DNA from: Bacteroidota bacterium | GTDB taxonomy: Bacteria; Bacteroidota; Ignavibacteria; Ignavibacteriales; Ignavibacteriaceae | Assembly (NCBI GenBank): GCA_020161395.1 | Contig: JAIUOE010000003.1 | Location: forward strand, 408,801-472,800 | Direction of reading: 5' to 3' | Length of the DNA stretch: 64,000 nucleotides | In this document: positions 19,064-27,725 of the stretch, piece by piece | Numbering within the stretch: position 1 is the first letter of the stretch | How the letters are laid out: the number at the start of each line of letters is the position of its first letter | Translations under genes and position numbers: made by a program | Notes under the pieces: model-generated | Told to the model about the DNA's origin: nothing | Databases searched by the model: none | Seen by the model: only the letters and a program-made list of their open reading frames with translations

Positions 19064-19603
19064 ATGAACAACATTAAACAATTCATCGCTTTTGTTTTGT
19101 TAATCGGCTCGGTTATGTGGGGCCTCAAGGCATTCAATGTACTCGATATAACATTTCCATTCATCTTCTCGTTTTTATTTATCCTTATAGGGCTGGCAAC
19201 CGTGGTTGTGGTGTTCGGGAAGCATGATATCCCTGCACTTCTGATCGGGACAACAATGTTTTTAATCGGGATTCTAATTTACCTCAATCAGAATTTTTAT
19301 TCCATTCCGTGGGCGGATCTGCTGCTCCCGACTGCAATGTTTATGATTGGGGTGAACCTCATAGTACTCTTCCTGGATAATCCTAAAACTCCGCAGTTTC
19401 TTCTTGTTTCAGCGGTTTTTATTGGCTTCCCCTTCTTCTTCCTAAGCAAGGAAAATTCGATGACTGTAACTTCGATGCTGGAAGCCATTCTGGAAATGGC
19501 ATCGAAATACTGGCTGATAATCTTCCTGGCAGCTATATCAGTGTTTTTTATTCTACTTCAGGGTAATTTCACAAGAAAAGACGACGAAGATCATCTCAGT
19601 TAG
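19064..19603 (+). CDS. Small multi-pass membrane protein
   Basis: A 179-residue protein of five or six hydrophobic segments (for example FIAFVLLIGSVMWGL, FPFIFSFLFILIGLATVVVVFG, ALLIGTTMFLIGILIYL, LLLPTAMFMIGVNLIVLFL, FLLVSAVFIGFPFFFL, WLIIFLAAISVFFILL) with a short charged C-terminus. The pattern resembles DUF5668-type or LiaI-like membrane proteins. It starts 2 bases after arginase, so the two are probably co-transcribed, but no link in function is evident. Its end overlaps the anti-sigma gene end on the other strand by 8 bases. Confidence 0.6.
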   Translation: MNNIKQFIAFVLLIGSVMWGLKAFNVLDITFPFIFSFLFILIGLATVVVVFGKHDIPALLIGTTMFLIGILIYLNQNFYSIPWADLLLPTAMFMIGVNLIVLFLDNPKTPQFLLVSAVFIGFPFFFLSKENSMTVTSMLEAILEMASKYWLIIFLAAISVFFILLQGNFTRKDDEDHLS

Positions 19604-21056
19604 CCTGAGCTTTCATTATCAATAATCCACTCATAATGACAGTGTTCGACGGTGTTTCGCTGCCCGTCACATTTTCTTCCGTAAGAATCACTTTGAAGGT
19701 GCCTGTCTGTCCAAGGTCTGGGAGATTATTCAACTCAAAAAATTCGACATTCTGATCGGGGATGTTGATTCCGCCTGCCTTGACATATTTTTCACCTGTC
19801 TGAATCCAGAGTTGAAATCCTTTACCTGAATTGAACGACATTATATTCGAAAATTGAAGGAATCCTTTTCTTTCTTTTACACCATAGAAGAATTTCCCAA
19901 ATGTCTCGGGAAAGTCGTCTGAACCATAAAGATTCACCAGACCGGCGGTTTTAACGGAACTGAAAAAAAGAAGAAGATTCTGGTTCATCACTACCGTGCT
20001 TTTCAGAAGTTCTGTCTTTGCCTGGGCGGTTCCAAGTTCCTTAATCCTGTTGTCAAGTTTTTCTTCAGACGCCTGAATCATTGAAAACATGAAATACACC
20101 ACAATAGCAAAACAGATTACTAAAGTTGCTGTAACGCCCCAAAAAGCCGTGGCAGTGACACTCCCGCTGACATCGATAATATTGCCTCTGAAAGACTTCC
20201 GGTTCTTCACTCCCGGTTCCCGGGTAAGCGGTTCAGGTATCTGATCCTCCGCCATTTCAACCGGCTCTTCCTGAAACTCCTCGCCAAGTTCTTTCTCAAT
20301 CAGTTGTTTTCGTCTGGCTCTCCGCGGACTTATGGGATGAACGGGAGCATCTTCTGCATCAGGTTCATCGATTTTAATATCATAGTACGGCGGCTCAGGT
20401 TCCTGTTGATCCGGTGAGTACAGGGGTTCGACGGGAGCATCCGGTAGTATCTGTTCACGCGAAATATGCGGGAAGAAACCGCTTTCTGCCGCGGCACCTG
20501 TATCCACAGATTCTTCACCCGGTTCATCTCTTTCTGGAGCAGGCCGGTCACCGGCTCCGGGCCTCTCCTGCGGTTCTCCCCCTCTGGCGTTCATTTGGGT
20601 GCTCAATCCCGGTCTTTGGAATCCCGGTTGCCGGTTGAAAGAGGGCCTTGCCTGGTCATTTCGAACGATGCTGTAGGGATCAATCTCCGGTGATTCAATA
20701 AGCTCCTCAACCTTTTTGTTTGCATCTTTCGCTCCGTGATTATCAGATTCTTCAACAAAACTGGTCAGTTTTGTAAAACTGATGGTTTTTCTCTCCGGTG
20801 ACCGTGACGGGCTTGAATTCCCCAGTTCATCTATTCGGGTAAGGATTCTCTCCAATGACTGCTGTGGTGGCTCTTTGGGGTTTATAAACGAAACCAGCAG
20901 AGCTGTCAGGTTCTGATACTCTCCAAGTTCCTGTCTTGCAAAATCTTCATTCGATTCCATGTAGTGGACAAACTCAATGAAATCATCCTTGTCAAGTGCT
21001 CCCAGGGCGAACGCCTGAATCAGGTTTTCAAATTTCTTTTTCTCTTCAGTTGTCAT
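19596..21056 (-). CDS. Transmembrane anti-sigma factor, RskA-like, with long Pro/Glu-rich linker
   Basis: The 486-residue protein has an N-terminal helical anti-sigma-like region (IQAFALGALDKDDFIEFVHYMES, about 12-60), a long low-complexity Pro/Glu/Arg-rich linker (about 75-290), one membrane segment (about 301-327), and an extracytoplasmic domain ending LWIQTGEKYVKAGGINIP and TGTFKVILTEENV, which resembles the RskA C-terminal domain. It overlaps the sigma gene by 4 bases, the usual pairing. RskA proteins hold an ECF sigma factor until proteolysis frees it. The linker here, over 200 residues, is unusually long for the family and lies on the cytoplasmic side. Confidence 0.8.
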   Translation of the reverse strand: MTTEEKKKFENLIQAFALGALDKDDFIEFVHYMESNEDFARQELGEYQNLTALLVSFINPKEPPQQSLERILTRIDELGNSSPSRSPERKTISFTKLTSFVEESDNHGAKDANKKVEELIESPEIDPYSIVRNDQARPSFNRQPGFQRPGLSTQMNARGGEPQERPGAGDRPAPERDEPGEESVDTGAAAESGFFPHISREQILPDAPVEPLYSPDQQEPEPPYYDIKIDEPDAEDAPVHPISPRRARRKQLIEKELGEEFQEEPVEMAEDQIPEPLTREPGVKNRKSFRGNIIDVSGSVTATAFWGVTATLVICFAIVVYFMFSMIQASEEKLDNRIKELGTAQAKTELLKSTVVMNQNLLLFFSSVKTAGLVNLYGSDDFPETFGKFFYGVKERKGFLQFSNIMSFNSGKGFQLWIQTGEKYVKAGGINIPDQNVEFFELNNLPDLGQTGTFKVILTEENVTGSETPSNTVIMSGLLIMKAQAN

Positions 21057-21616
21057 CCTTCACCATGCAATAAATTGTCTCTTAATGAACCGAGTGCGAT
21101 CCGGATTTTGGAATTCACGGTCTGTATCGGAATATTCAAATTTTTACTGATCTCCGATTGTGTAAATCCATAGTACATTCCAAGATAAATGACATGCTGC
21201 TGAGCCTCCGTCAGCGTCATCAAAGCTTTCTCAATATTTTCACTGATATTCATTCCCATTTCCAAATCAAGCGGATCTATCTGTGAAGAGAGATGTGGCA
21301 CGATAATATAGTTCTCGTAATCATCACTGTAGGGATCCATCGGTGTGGTGTTCCATTTCCGTCTTTTCGTGTCAATGGCTTTATTTCTTGCGAGGGTAAT
21401 AATCCAGCAATATGCGTTCTGCGAATTTACATTATAGAGATGTGCCTTGTTCCAGATAATGAGAAATACCTCTTCGTAGGTGGTATCGGCAAGAGCTTCT
21501 TCTTCAATTATCTTCGTTACAAGAGCATACACAAGTTTATTGTAACGACGGTACAAATCCTTAAAGGCTGCTACATCCTTTTTGGCTACATTCACTAAAA
21601 GTTCGTGGTCACTCAT
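21053..21616 (-). CDS. ECF RNA polymerase sigma factor
   Basis: The 187-residue protein has sigma region 2 (about 17-95: AAFKDLYRRYNKLVYALVTKII, ending WIITLARNKAIDTKRRKW) and region 4 (about 130-180: LTEAQQHVIYLGMYYGFTQSEISKNLNIPIQTVNSKI). The layout resembles the SigK/RskA type, in which the anti-sigma gene follows directly; the overlap here is ATGA. Its target genes cannot be named from the sequence. The gap to the upstream plus-strand gene is about 110 bases and is AT-rich. Confidence 0.93.
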   Translation of the reverse strand: MSDHELLVNVAKKDVAAFKDLYRRYNKLVYALVTKIIEEEALADTTYEEVFLIIWNKAHLYNVNSQNAYCWIITLARNKAIDTKRRKWNTTPMDPYSDDYENYIIVPHLSSQIDPLDLEMGMNISENIEKALMTLTEAQQHVIYLGMYYGFTQSEISKNLNIPIQTVNSKIRIALGSLRDNLLHGEG

Positions 21617-21726
21617 TCTTTGTCCATTCTGAATGAATCAATTTTGATCAACTATAACTATTTTACACAATCGTAAAACACAAATTTACCAATTTTCACA
21701 CCCTTGTCAACTATTTTTTACACGAT

Positions 21727-22248
21727 ATGAAACTTACACTAAAACCATTCTCAAATGAAATCAAATTATCCGTCACTTTTTCAATAAATCAGGGAAAAAC
21801 CGGACTCGAATGTTCATGGGAGATTACAGGTGATACCTCCACTTTGAGCCTTCCTGTCTATGATTCAAAAGGGCGCAGGCTTTATCTCTGGCTTGATACA
21901 TGCTTCGAATTCTTTCTGAAGTTCGAAGGAAATCCAGATTACTATGAGTTTAATTTTGCTCCTGACAGTTGTTTCAATATTTTCCACCTCGACAGCTATC
22001 GTGCTCCCATAATTGAAACGACTGATTTTACAGTCTCCGGCTTATCCATGGATTTGAGCGATGATCAACTTCAATTCCATGCTCGAATTACTCCCGCTAT
22101 TAAACTCCCGGCAATGAGAGCCAACTTTCTTCCTTCTATGGTAGTTAAGAAAAAAAACGGCGAAATTTCGTTTTGGGCGTCCGATCATTCTGAAAACAAG
22201 CCCGATTTTCATGATGCAGTTACATTTAAAAACGAATTGATTTTTTGA
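21727..22248 (+). CDS. DOMON-like / CBM9-like protein
   Basis: A 173-residue protein. The segment RRLYLWLDTCFEFFLKFEGNPDYYEFNFAPD, followed by FNIFHLDSYR, matches the pattern of DOMON-like type 9 carbohydrate-binding module proteins known from cyanobacteria and Bacteroidota (WxxTCFExFL ... YWEFNxSP ... YRFDxYR). The family is a beta-sandwich that may bind sugars or heme, but the single-domain members are not characterised. No signal peptide is seen. It is a single gene divergent from the sigma factor gene. Confidence 0.65.
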   Translation: MKLTLKPFSNEIKLSVTFSINQGKTGLECSWEITGDTSTLSLPVYDSKGRRLYLWLDTCFEFFLKFEGNPDYYEFNFAPDSCFNIFHLDSYRAPIIETTDFTVSGLSMDLSDDQLQFHARITPAIKLPAMRANFLPSMVVKKKNGEISFWASDHSENKPDFHDAVTFKNELIF

Positions 22249-22427
22249 AACTGTATGTTAAATTAAAGGATCAGACAAGTCACTTTAACTTTAATTAATC
22301 TTAATTATTAAATGTCTCTATTTCATGTTTTACTTTAGCATGAATTTAAAAATTTTTACATCTCAATTTTAGCAAATTAATATCAGGTAATAAAAATTCC
22401 TGCCCGAAGATATTTGCGGAAACAAAA

Positions 22428-22458
22428 AAAAAGCTGCCCTGATTCAGGACAGCTTTTT
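22428..22458 (-). terminator. Intrinsic terminator downstream of valS
   Basis: An inverted repeat (AAAAAGCTG-x-CCTG / CAGG-x-CAGCTTTTT, loop of 3) lies just past the valS stop. On the minus strand the central mismatch becomes a U-G pair and the stem is followed by a run of T, as expected for a terminator of the minus-strand transcript. The symmetrical A and T flanks could also act on the plus strand. Confidence 0.8.
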
Positions 22459-22477
22459 GATTTTCTGGTGTTTTAAT

Positions 22478-25087
22478 CTATGAAAGATCTGCCAATATCG
22501 CTTCAAGCTTCGAAAGGCTTTCCTCCCAGTCGCGTTTCTTGTTTCTTTCTCTCTCGATAATATCAACGGGAGCACGGGAAACAAACTCCTCGTTCGACAG
22601 CTTTTTGTCAAGTCCGGTCAAGCCGCCTTTGATTCGTTCTATCTCTTTTTCGAGACGGGTTCTTTCAACCTCGATATCTATGAGTCCTTCAAGAGGTACA
22701 TAAATTTCGCAGTCTTTTATCACGGCTGAAGCGCTCTTATGGGGTTTAACTGTATCGTTCCCTGAAAAAATTTCCTCAACCTTTGCCAGTTTTTTTATCA
22801 GATCACCATACAGCGGGTCAAAAACATCCGTTTTTAAGTAGAGTTTTACCGGTTTCGAAGGTGCAATTTTCATTTCGCCTCGAATGTTTCTTACAGCGGT
22901 AATCAAATTCTGCAGGAATTCCATTTGCTTTTCGCCGGCAACATCCACTTTGGTTTCGTCAACTTCAGGGAACTTGGCAACACTGATAGAGTCACCAGTG
23001 TTTCTCGTTTTAATGAGCTGCCAAAGTTCTTCGGTTATGTAAGGCATGAATGGATGAAGAAGTCTCAGTATATTATCAAATATACCAACCGCCTTCTGCG
23101 CCGCATCGGCTTTTACTGCCGGATCGTCACTGTAGAATCTGTTCTTGATTAATTCGATGTACCAGTCGCAGAAATCCGTCCAAATAAAACTGTAAATCAG
23201 TTTAGAGGAGTTCGTCAACTCGAAATCATCAAGGTTTTTATTCAACTCCCTGATAGTGGAATTTAGTCTGGAATTTATCCACTTGTCAACAAAATCTTCG
23301 TTGGCAGGTTTGTAATTCTCATCGTAAACAAATCCATCGGGTGTGTTCATCAAAATAAACCTTCCCGCATTCCAGATTTTGTTTGCGAAGTTTCGACCTA
23401 TCTCACACTTGTCTTCACTGAATCGTACATCCTGTCCAAGCGGGGCAAGAAACATCATCGTAAATCTTAATGCATCTGCTCCATATTTGTCGATTACATC
23501 CAGGGGATCTGGAGAATTCCCGAGAGATTTGCTCATTTTTCTTCCGAGGTCATCTCTTATAACACTCGTAAAATAGACATGCTTAAAGGGGATCTCACCC
23601 TGGAAATAGTAGCCTGCCATGATCATTCTGGCAACCCAGAAGAAAATAATATCAGGAGCTGTAACAAGTGCATCGGTGGGATAATAATATTTTTGCTCTT
23701 CTTCTGTCATAAAGACATCGTGAGCCCAAAGCCAGCTCGAAGCCCAGGTATCAAGTACATCGTTGTCCTGAAGCCAGTTTTCGGGATCGGATGGCGGCAC
23801 TGTATCACAATAGATTTCACCCGTTTCGTTGTGATACCAAACGGGAATTCTGTGTCCCCACCATAACTGCCGGGAAATGCACCAGTCTTTTATATTTGCC
23901 ATCCAGTGTTCATAGGTTTTCACCCAGTGTGGAGGATAAAATTTAATTTCACCTTCACTCACAGCCTTAAGGGCAGGTTTTGCAAGTTCATCCATTTTCA
24001 TGAACCACTGCTCCGACATGTATGGCTCAACCTGAACATTACCCCGTTGCGAGAAACCAATATTGGTTGTATAGTCTTCAGTTTTCACCATGAAACCCTG
24101 TTCTTCGAGCATTTTCACTGCTTTTTTACGGGCTTCATATCTGTCAAGTCCATGGAATTCCACAGGAGCATTGTGATTAAGGGTTGCATCCGGATTGAGA
24201 ATGTTGATGAACTGCAGCTTGTGTCTGAGTCCGACTTCATAATCATTGACATCATGAGCGGGAGTCATCTTAACTGCACCTGTTCCAAATGTGGAATCGA
24301 CATAAGTGTCGGCAATAATCTCAATCTCACGACCTGTCAGCGGCAGAATCAGTTTCTTCCCGATGAAATCTTTGTATCTCTCATCTTCAGGGTTGACTGC
24401 AACAGCGGTATCACCAAACATTGTCTCAGGTCTTGTGGTAGCTACCACAACTTCGCCACTGCCATCCACCATCGGATATCTGATGTGGTACAATTTGATA
24501 TTCATTGTTTGATAGTAAACTTCCTCATCCGAAATGGCGCTTTGTGTTTTTGGATCCCAGTTTACCATTCTGTACCCTCTGTAGATAAGTCCGTCTTTAT
24601 ACAGCTTTACAAATGATTCGATTACTTTACCATAATAATGATCATCCATGGTAAAGCGAAGTCTCTCCCAATCACAGCTTATTCCAAGCTTTTTAAGCTG
24701 GCTGATGATAATTCCGCCGTATTTCTCTTTCCACTCATGGCAATGCTCCAGGAATTTCTCGCGACCTGTATCCTTTTTGGTTATCCCTTGGGAAGCAAGA
24801 TGCGCAACCACTTTTGATTCTGTCGCTATAGATGCATGATCTGTACCCGGTACCCAGCAGGCATTGAATCCCTGCATTCTTTTGTGTCTGATAAGGATGT
24901 CCTGAATTGAATTATTCAAAACATGTCCCAGGTGGAGCATTCCGGTGATATTCGGGGGAGGAATTACGATGGTGTAAGGAGTTTTTGTTTCATCAACCTC
25001 GGATCTGAAAAGTTTGTGGTCTTGCCAGTATTTATACCACTTCGTCTCAACGGGTGACGGACTGTACGCTTTATCTATTTCAATCAT
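22478..25087 (-). CDS. valS: Valyl-tRNA synthetase
   Basis: Charges tRNA-Val. The protein from the ATG at 25087 is 869 residues, a normal length; an upstream in-frame TTG at 25114 would add nine residues and is less likely. Class I signatures: PPPNITGMLHLGHVLN (HIGH region), the GxxFSGRW-like editing insertion (CP1 domain with FGDTAVAVNP, STFGTGAVKMTPAHDVNDYEVG), DVLDTWASSWLW, and KMSKSLGN. The C-terminal coiled coil (VERTRLEKEIERIKGGLTGLDKKLSNEEFV) is typical of ValS. A terminator follows. Confidence 0.98.
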   Translation of the reverse strand: MIEIDKAYSPSPVETKWYKYWQDHKLFRSEVDETKTPYTIVIPPPNITGMLHLGHVLNNSIQDILIRHKRMQGFNACWVPGTDHASIATESKVVAHLASQGITKKDTGREKFLEHCHEWKEKYGGIIISQLKKLGISCDWERLRFTMDDHYYGKVIESFVKLYKDGLIYRGYRMVNWDPKTQSAISDEEVYYQTMNIKLYHIRYPMVDGSGEVVVATTRPETMFGDTAVAVNPEDERYKDFIGKKLILPLTGREIEIIADTYVDSTFGTGAVKMTPAHDVNDYEVGLRHKLQFINILNPDATLNHNAPVEFHGLDRYEARKKAVKMLEEQGFMVKTEDYTTNIGFSQRGNVQVEPYMSEQWFMKMDELAKPALKAVSEGEIKFYPPHWVKTYEHWMANIKDWCISRQLWWGHRIPVWYHNETGEIYCDTVPPSDPENWLQDNDVLDTWASSWLWAHDVFMTEEEQKYYYPTDALVTAPDIIFFWVARMIMAGYYFQGEIPFKHVYFTSVIRDDLGRKMSKSLGNSPDPLDVIDKYGADALRFTMMFLAPLGQDVRFSEDKCEIGRNFANKIWNAGRFILMNTPDGFVYDENYKPANEDFVDKWINSRLNSTIRELNKNLDDFELTNSSKLIYSFIWTDFCDWYIELIKNRFYSDDPAVKADAAQKAVGIFDNILRLLHPFMPYITEELWQLIKTRNTGDSISVAKFPEVDETKVDVAGEKQMEFLQNLITAVRNIRGEMKIAPSKPVKLYLKTDVFDPLYGDLIKKLAKVEEIFSGNDTVKPHKSASAVIKDCEIYVPLEGLIDIEVERTRLEKEIERIKGGLTGLDKKLSNEEFVSRAPVDIIERERNKKRDWEESLSKLEAILADLS

Positions 25088-25138
25088 CAATTTTCCAAAA
25101 ATTATAAAATTCAAACTTTAAATATACGGAAATCAGAT

Positions 25139-25180
25139 TGATGTCAGAGATTGCAAGTTTGATGTCAGAGGTTTGAAACT
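25139..25180. repeat. Imperfect tandem repeat, two 21-base units, upstream of valS
   Basis: Two adjacent copies begin TGATGTCAGAG and continue ATTGCAAGTT or GTTTGAAACT. They lie between the valS start and the lipoprotein gene end, in the presumed valS promoter/leader. Role unknown. Confidence 0.5.
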
Positions 25181-25222
25181 TAAAGTCTTGCTCTCTTTAG
25201 CATTACAAAAAAATAAATCATA

Positions 25223-25240
25223 ACTAATAACTCATAACTA
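25223..25240 (-). repeat. Heptamer-type repeat after a stop codon (copy 1)
   Basis: Eighteen bases, on the minus strand TAGTTATGAGTTATTAGT, built of AGTTATG/AGTTATT units. The same 18 bases occur at 58383-58400 just at the end of another gene. Such short tandem units sit right after stop codons in both places. Confidence 0.6.
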
Positions 25241-25248
25241 AATCAAGT

Positions 25249-26022
25249 CTATCTAACTACTTCAATCAGTCTTTCCCTGATCCTGTAGTTTGGCAAAAGA
25301 AGATCAATTTCACTTCCGGCGAGGAACTGAAAAAGGAAATAATCCCCTTCCTTCCTGACAACACCTGTTTCTTCAGCATACCATACCTCACCCGAATAAG
25401 TTAGATTCAGGGGTCCCTGACCCAAATCAGGGATGCTGATTGTAAGGTTGTAACCGACTCTCTCGGCTTTTACACTTCCGGTTACGCCTCTGATGGTATC
25501 GGTTACCGTTACGCTCCCAAGATATGTGGCTGTACAGTTGATAATCGGGATGATAACCACATTAAATTTAAAAGCCGACCAGGTTTGTCCCGAATAAAAC
25601 GGAAGCGACAGTGGAGTTATTTCCCTGTCGATCTGTACGAATGGTTTCAATGTGTCCGGAATGAGACCCGTCACGCCTGTAGTATCCAGATAATAATAAA
25701 GACCCCGTTGGGTTTTACGGACCTTCGACCTTTGAATTACACTTCCACCTGAAAAATAGTCGATTTGATCAATTTGCTGAAAATAGGGGGTACCGGCTGT
25801 TACCTGTTCACTTCCAAAACTGGTGACTTTGGTTCCAATATTAAAATACTGTGATCCGCCCGAAACCGAATCAACAGAATATCTGCTGATTGCTCCGTTG
25901 GGAAGTGGAAAATAATTTTTTACGACAGCAGGAGGCTCCGGTGATACTGAATCTTTACAAGAGGTAAAAATAAACGCCTGAAAAAGGATAACCGGTATTA
26001 GAATTGCTCGTTTAATATTCAT
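25249..26022 (-). CDS. Predicted lipoprotein, unknown function
   Basis: The 257-residue protein has a signal sequence and lipobox ending FTSC with Cys22, followed by KDSVSPEPP, so it should be a lipoprotein. The rest is predicted beta-rich (YFPLPNGAISRYSVDSVSG, QTWSAFKFNVV), a style seen in many Bacteroidota lipoproteins of unknown role. It overlaps rdgB by 4 bases at its start (ATGA-like) and may be translated with it. Four short heptamer-like repeats follow the stop. Confidence 0.65.
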   Translation of the reverse strand: MNIKRAILIPVILFQAFIFTSCKDSVSPEPPAVVKNYFPLPNGAISRYSVDSVSGGSQYFNIGTKVTSFGSEQVTAGTPYFQQIDQIDYFSGGSVIQRSKVRKTQRGLYYYLDTTGVTGLIPDTLKPFVQIDREITPLSLPFYSGQTWSAFKFNVVIIPIINCTATYLGSVTVTDTIRGVTGSVKAERVGYNLTISIPDLGQGPLNLTYSGEVWYAEETGVVRKEGDYFLFQFLAGSEIDLLLPNYRIRERLIEVVR

Positions 26023-26609
26023 TTAAAAAGTGCTTCCTTCATTTTTTCCAATGCTTTAAATCTGTGACTAAGTTTATTTTTTGTTTCCATGTTCAGTTCC
26101 GCCATTGTCTCGATAAAACCTTCAGGAACAAAAATTGGATCATATCCAAAACCATTGCTTCCCCTCTTTTCCATTATCAGCTCCCCTTCACACTCTCCCC
26201 GGGTGGTGATTAGTTTCTCTCCGTCATAAAAAGCAAGCACACAAACATATCTTGCCTTGTATGGGGGGGGAAAATTTTTTATCTCACCCAAAACCTTCCT
26301 GAGGTTTTCTTCGTCATCAGCGTTTTCTCCGGCATACCGGGCAGAATAAACCCCGGGAGCCCCGTCAAGGCAGTCAACAGACAACCCGGAATCATCCGCC
26401 AGCGATGGAATCCCTGTCAATTTATACGATTCCTCTGCTTTTATAATCGCATTTTCCTCGAAAGAAGTTCCTGTTTCTTCTATATCAGGAAAACCGTCAA
26501 TGGTATGCACCGAAATAAATTCAAAATCACCGGTCCCAAGAATTGACCGTATTTCCTTGAGCTTCCCTTTATTCTGAGTGGAAACGAATATTTTTTTACC
26601 GGTAGGCAT
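26019..26609 (-). CDS. rdgB: Non-canonical purine NTP pyrophosphatase (RdgB/HAM1)
   Basis: Hydrolyses ITP, dITP and XTP to monophosphates to clean the nucleotide pool. The 196-residue protein has the family motifs: STQNKGKLKEIRSIL (phosphate-binding), FEENAIIKAEESYKLTGIPSLADDSGLSVDCLDGAPGVYSARYAGE, and GSNGFGYDPIFVPEG, ending KNKLSHRFKALEKM. Length and start (ATG) are normal. Confidence 0.96.
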   Translation of the reverse strand: MPTGKKIFVSTQNKGKLKEIRSILGTGDFEFISVHTIDGFPDIEETGTSFEENAIIKAEESYKLTGIPSLADDSGLSVDCLDGAPGVYSARYAGENADDEENLRKVLGEIKNFPPPYKARYVCVLAFYDGEKLITTRGECEGELIMEKRGSNGFGYDPIFVPEGFIETMAELNMETKNKLSHRFKALEKMKEALFK

Positions 26610-26632
26610 CGAAATCTCCTGTCGAATTGTTG

Positions 26633-26995
26633 TTATGCTGTTGTGTTTTTTCTTGATTCGAAAACCTGCTCCATAAACTCAAAAGCTGATCTGAGATGCG
26701 GAATGACAATCGATCCACCGACTATCAATGAAACATTAAATGTCTCCATCAGTTCCTCACGGCTTGCACCCTCAATAATGGATCTCTCAATGTGATAATA
26801 AATACAGTCGTTGCATCTCAAAACCATGGAGGCAGAGAGCCCCATCAGCTCCTTCGTCTTGGCATCCAGCGCACCCGGATGATATGCCTTGTTGTCGAGT
26901 GCAAAAAATTTCTTAAAATCACTGAACCCGCTGTTCAATATTTTTTCATTCATTTCGGAACGGTAAGCGTTAAATTCGGTCACTTTGGTTTTCAC
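26633..26995 (-). CDS. AhpD-like / carboxymuconolactone decarboxylase family protein
   Basis: A small all-helical protein with the CxxCxxxH motif (RCNDCIYYHIERSIIEGASREELMET), the redox or metal-type site of AhpD-like peroxidase partners. Start was set at GTG 26995 because GGAG stands 6 bases before it (27002-27005), giving 120 residues, the family's usual length; a GTG at 27034 would give 133. It may reduce peroxides with a partner or act in an uncharacterised pathway; no ahpC is adjacent. Confidence 0.8.
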   Translation of the reverse strand: MKTKVTEFNAYRSEMNEKILNSGFSDFKKFFALDNKAYHPGALDAKTKELMGLSASMVLRCNDCIYYHIERSIIEGASREELMETFNVSLIVGGSIVIPHLRSAFEFMEQVFESRKNTTA

Positions 26996-27137
26996 TGTCT
27001 TCTCCTTTTTCCATCTGTCGCAAAATATCGCCACTCAAGAAACAATTTTTATAGTTAATGAAAGATTTATAATTTTTGCCTCTGTAACACAACCTTTTTT
27101 ATTCAAGCCGGGTCTAACCAGTCAGGAAACGGAGGAT

Positions 27138-27716
27138 ATGGTTCAAGACAATTATAATCTGATAAAGATGGCAGCCAAAGGCGACAAGGATGCCTTTGAA
27201 GCCCTGATCAAAAAGTATGACAGAAAAGTCATTACTTTAGCCTTGAAATATACCCGCTCTGAAGAAGATGCAAAAGACATTTATCAGGAAGTCTTTATAA
27301 GAGTTTATAAAAATATTTCAAAGTTTGAGTTCAAGAGTGAGTTTTCCACCTGGCTTTTCAGGATTACTACGAATGTCTGTCTCTCTTATATTGAAAACAG
27401 CAAAAAGAGGCAAACGGTTGATCTTTTGGAGAATAACGCACAATCCGATGATGAAGATGCGCCTGCATTCGAAATTGCGGGTTCGGACTTGAACCCGGAG
27501 ATGCAAATGGGAAATTCAGAATTGAACGAGGCTATCAGACACGCAGTCGACAATCTGTCGGCAAAACAGAAACTCGTTTTTACCATGAAACATTATGAAG
27601 GCTATAAATTGAAAGAAATTGCAGAATTGACAGGTCTCGTTGAAGGAACTGTGAAAAGGTATCTGTTCGATGCCACCCTGAAGATGAGAGAATCATTAAA
27701 GCAATTTTACAATTAG
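27138..27716 (+). CDS. ECF RNA polymerase sigma factor (second system)
   Basis: A 192-residue protein from ATG 27138, chosen because region 2 begins directly after it (MAAKGDKDAFEALIKKYDRKV); the open frame extends further upstream but without protein-like sequence. Region 2 runs to FEFKSEFSTWLFRITTNVCLSYIENSKKR; region 4 is VDNLSAKQKLVFTMKHYEGYKLKEIAELTGLVEGTVKRYL. GGAGG stands only 2 bases before the ATG, closer than usual, so the start is not certain. The anti-sigma gene begins 9 bases after the stop. Confidence 0.9.
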   Translation: MVQDNYNLIKMAAKGDKDAFEALIKKYDRKVITLALKYTRSEEDAKDIYQEVFIRVYKNISKFEFKSEFSTWLFRITTNVCLSYIENSKKRQTVDLLENNAQSDDEDAPAFEIAGSDLNPEMQMGNSELNEAIRHAVDNLSAKQKLVFTMKHYEGYKLKEIAELTGLVEGTVKRYLFDATLKMRESLKQFYN

Positions 27717-27725
27717 GTGAAAAAG

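Noticed and set aside
23906..24616. A 236-codon open frame inside valS on the opposite strand
   Set aside because: Antisense to valS; low-quality composition rich in His, Phe and Ile.
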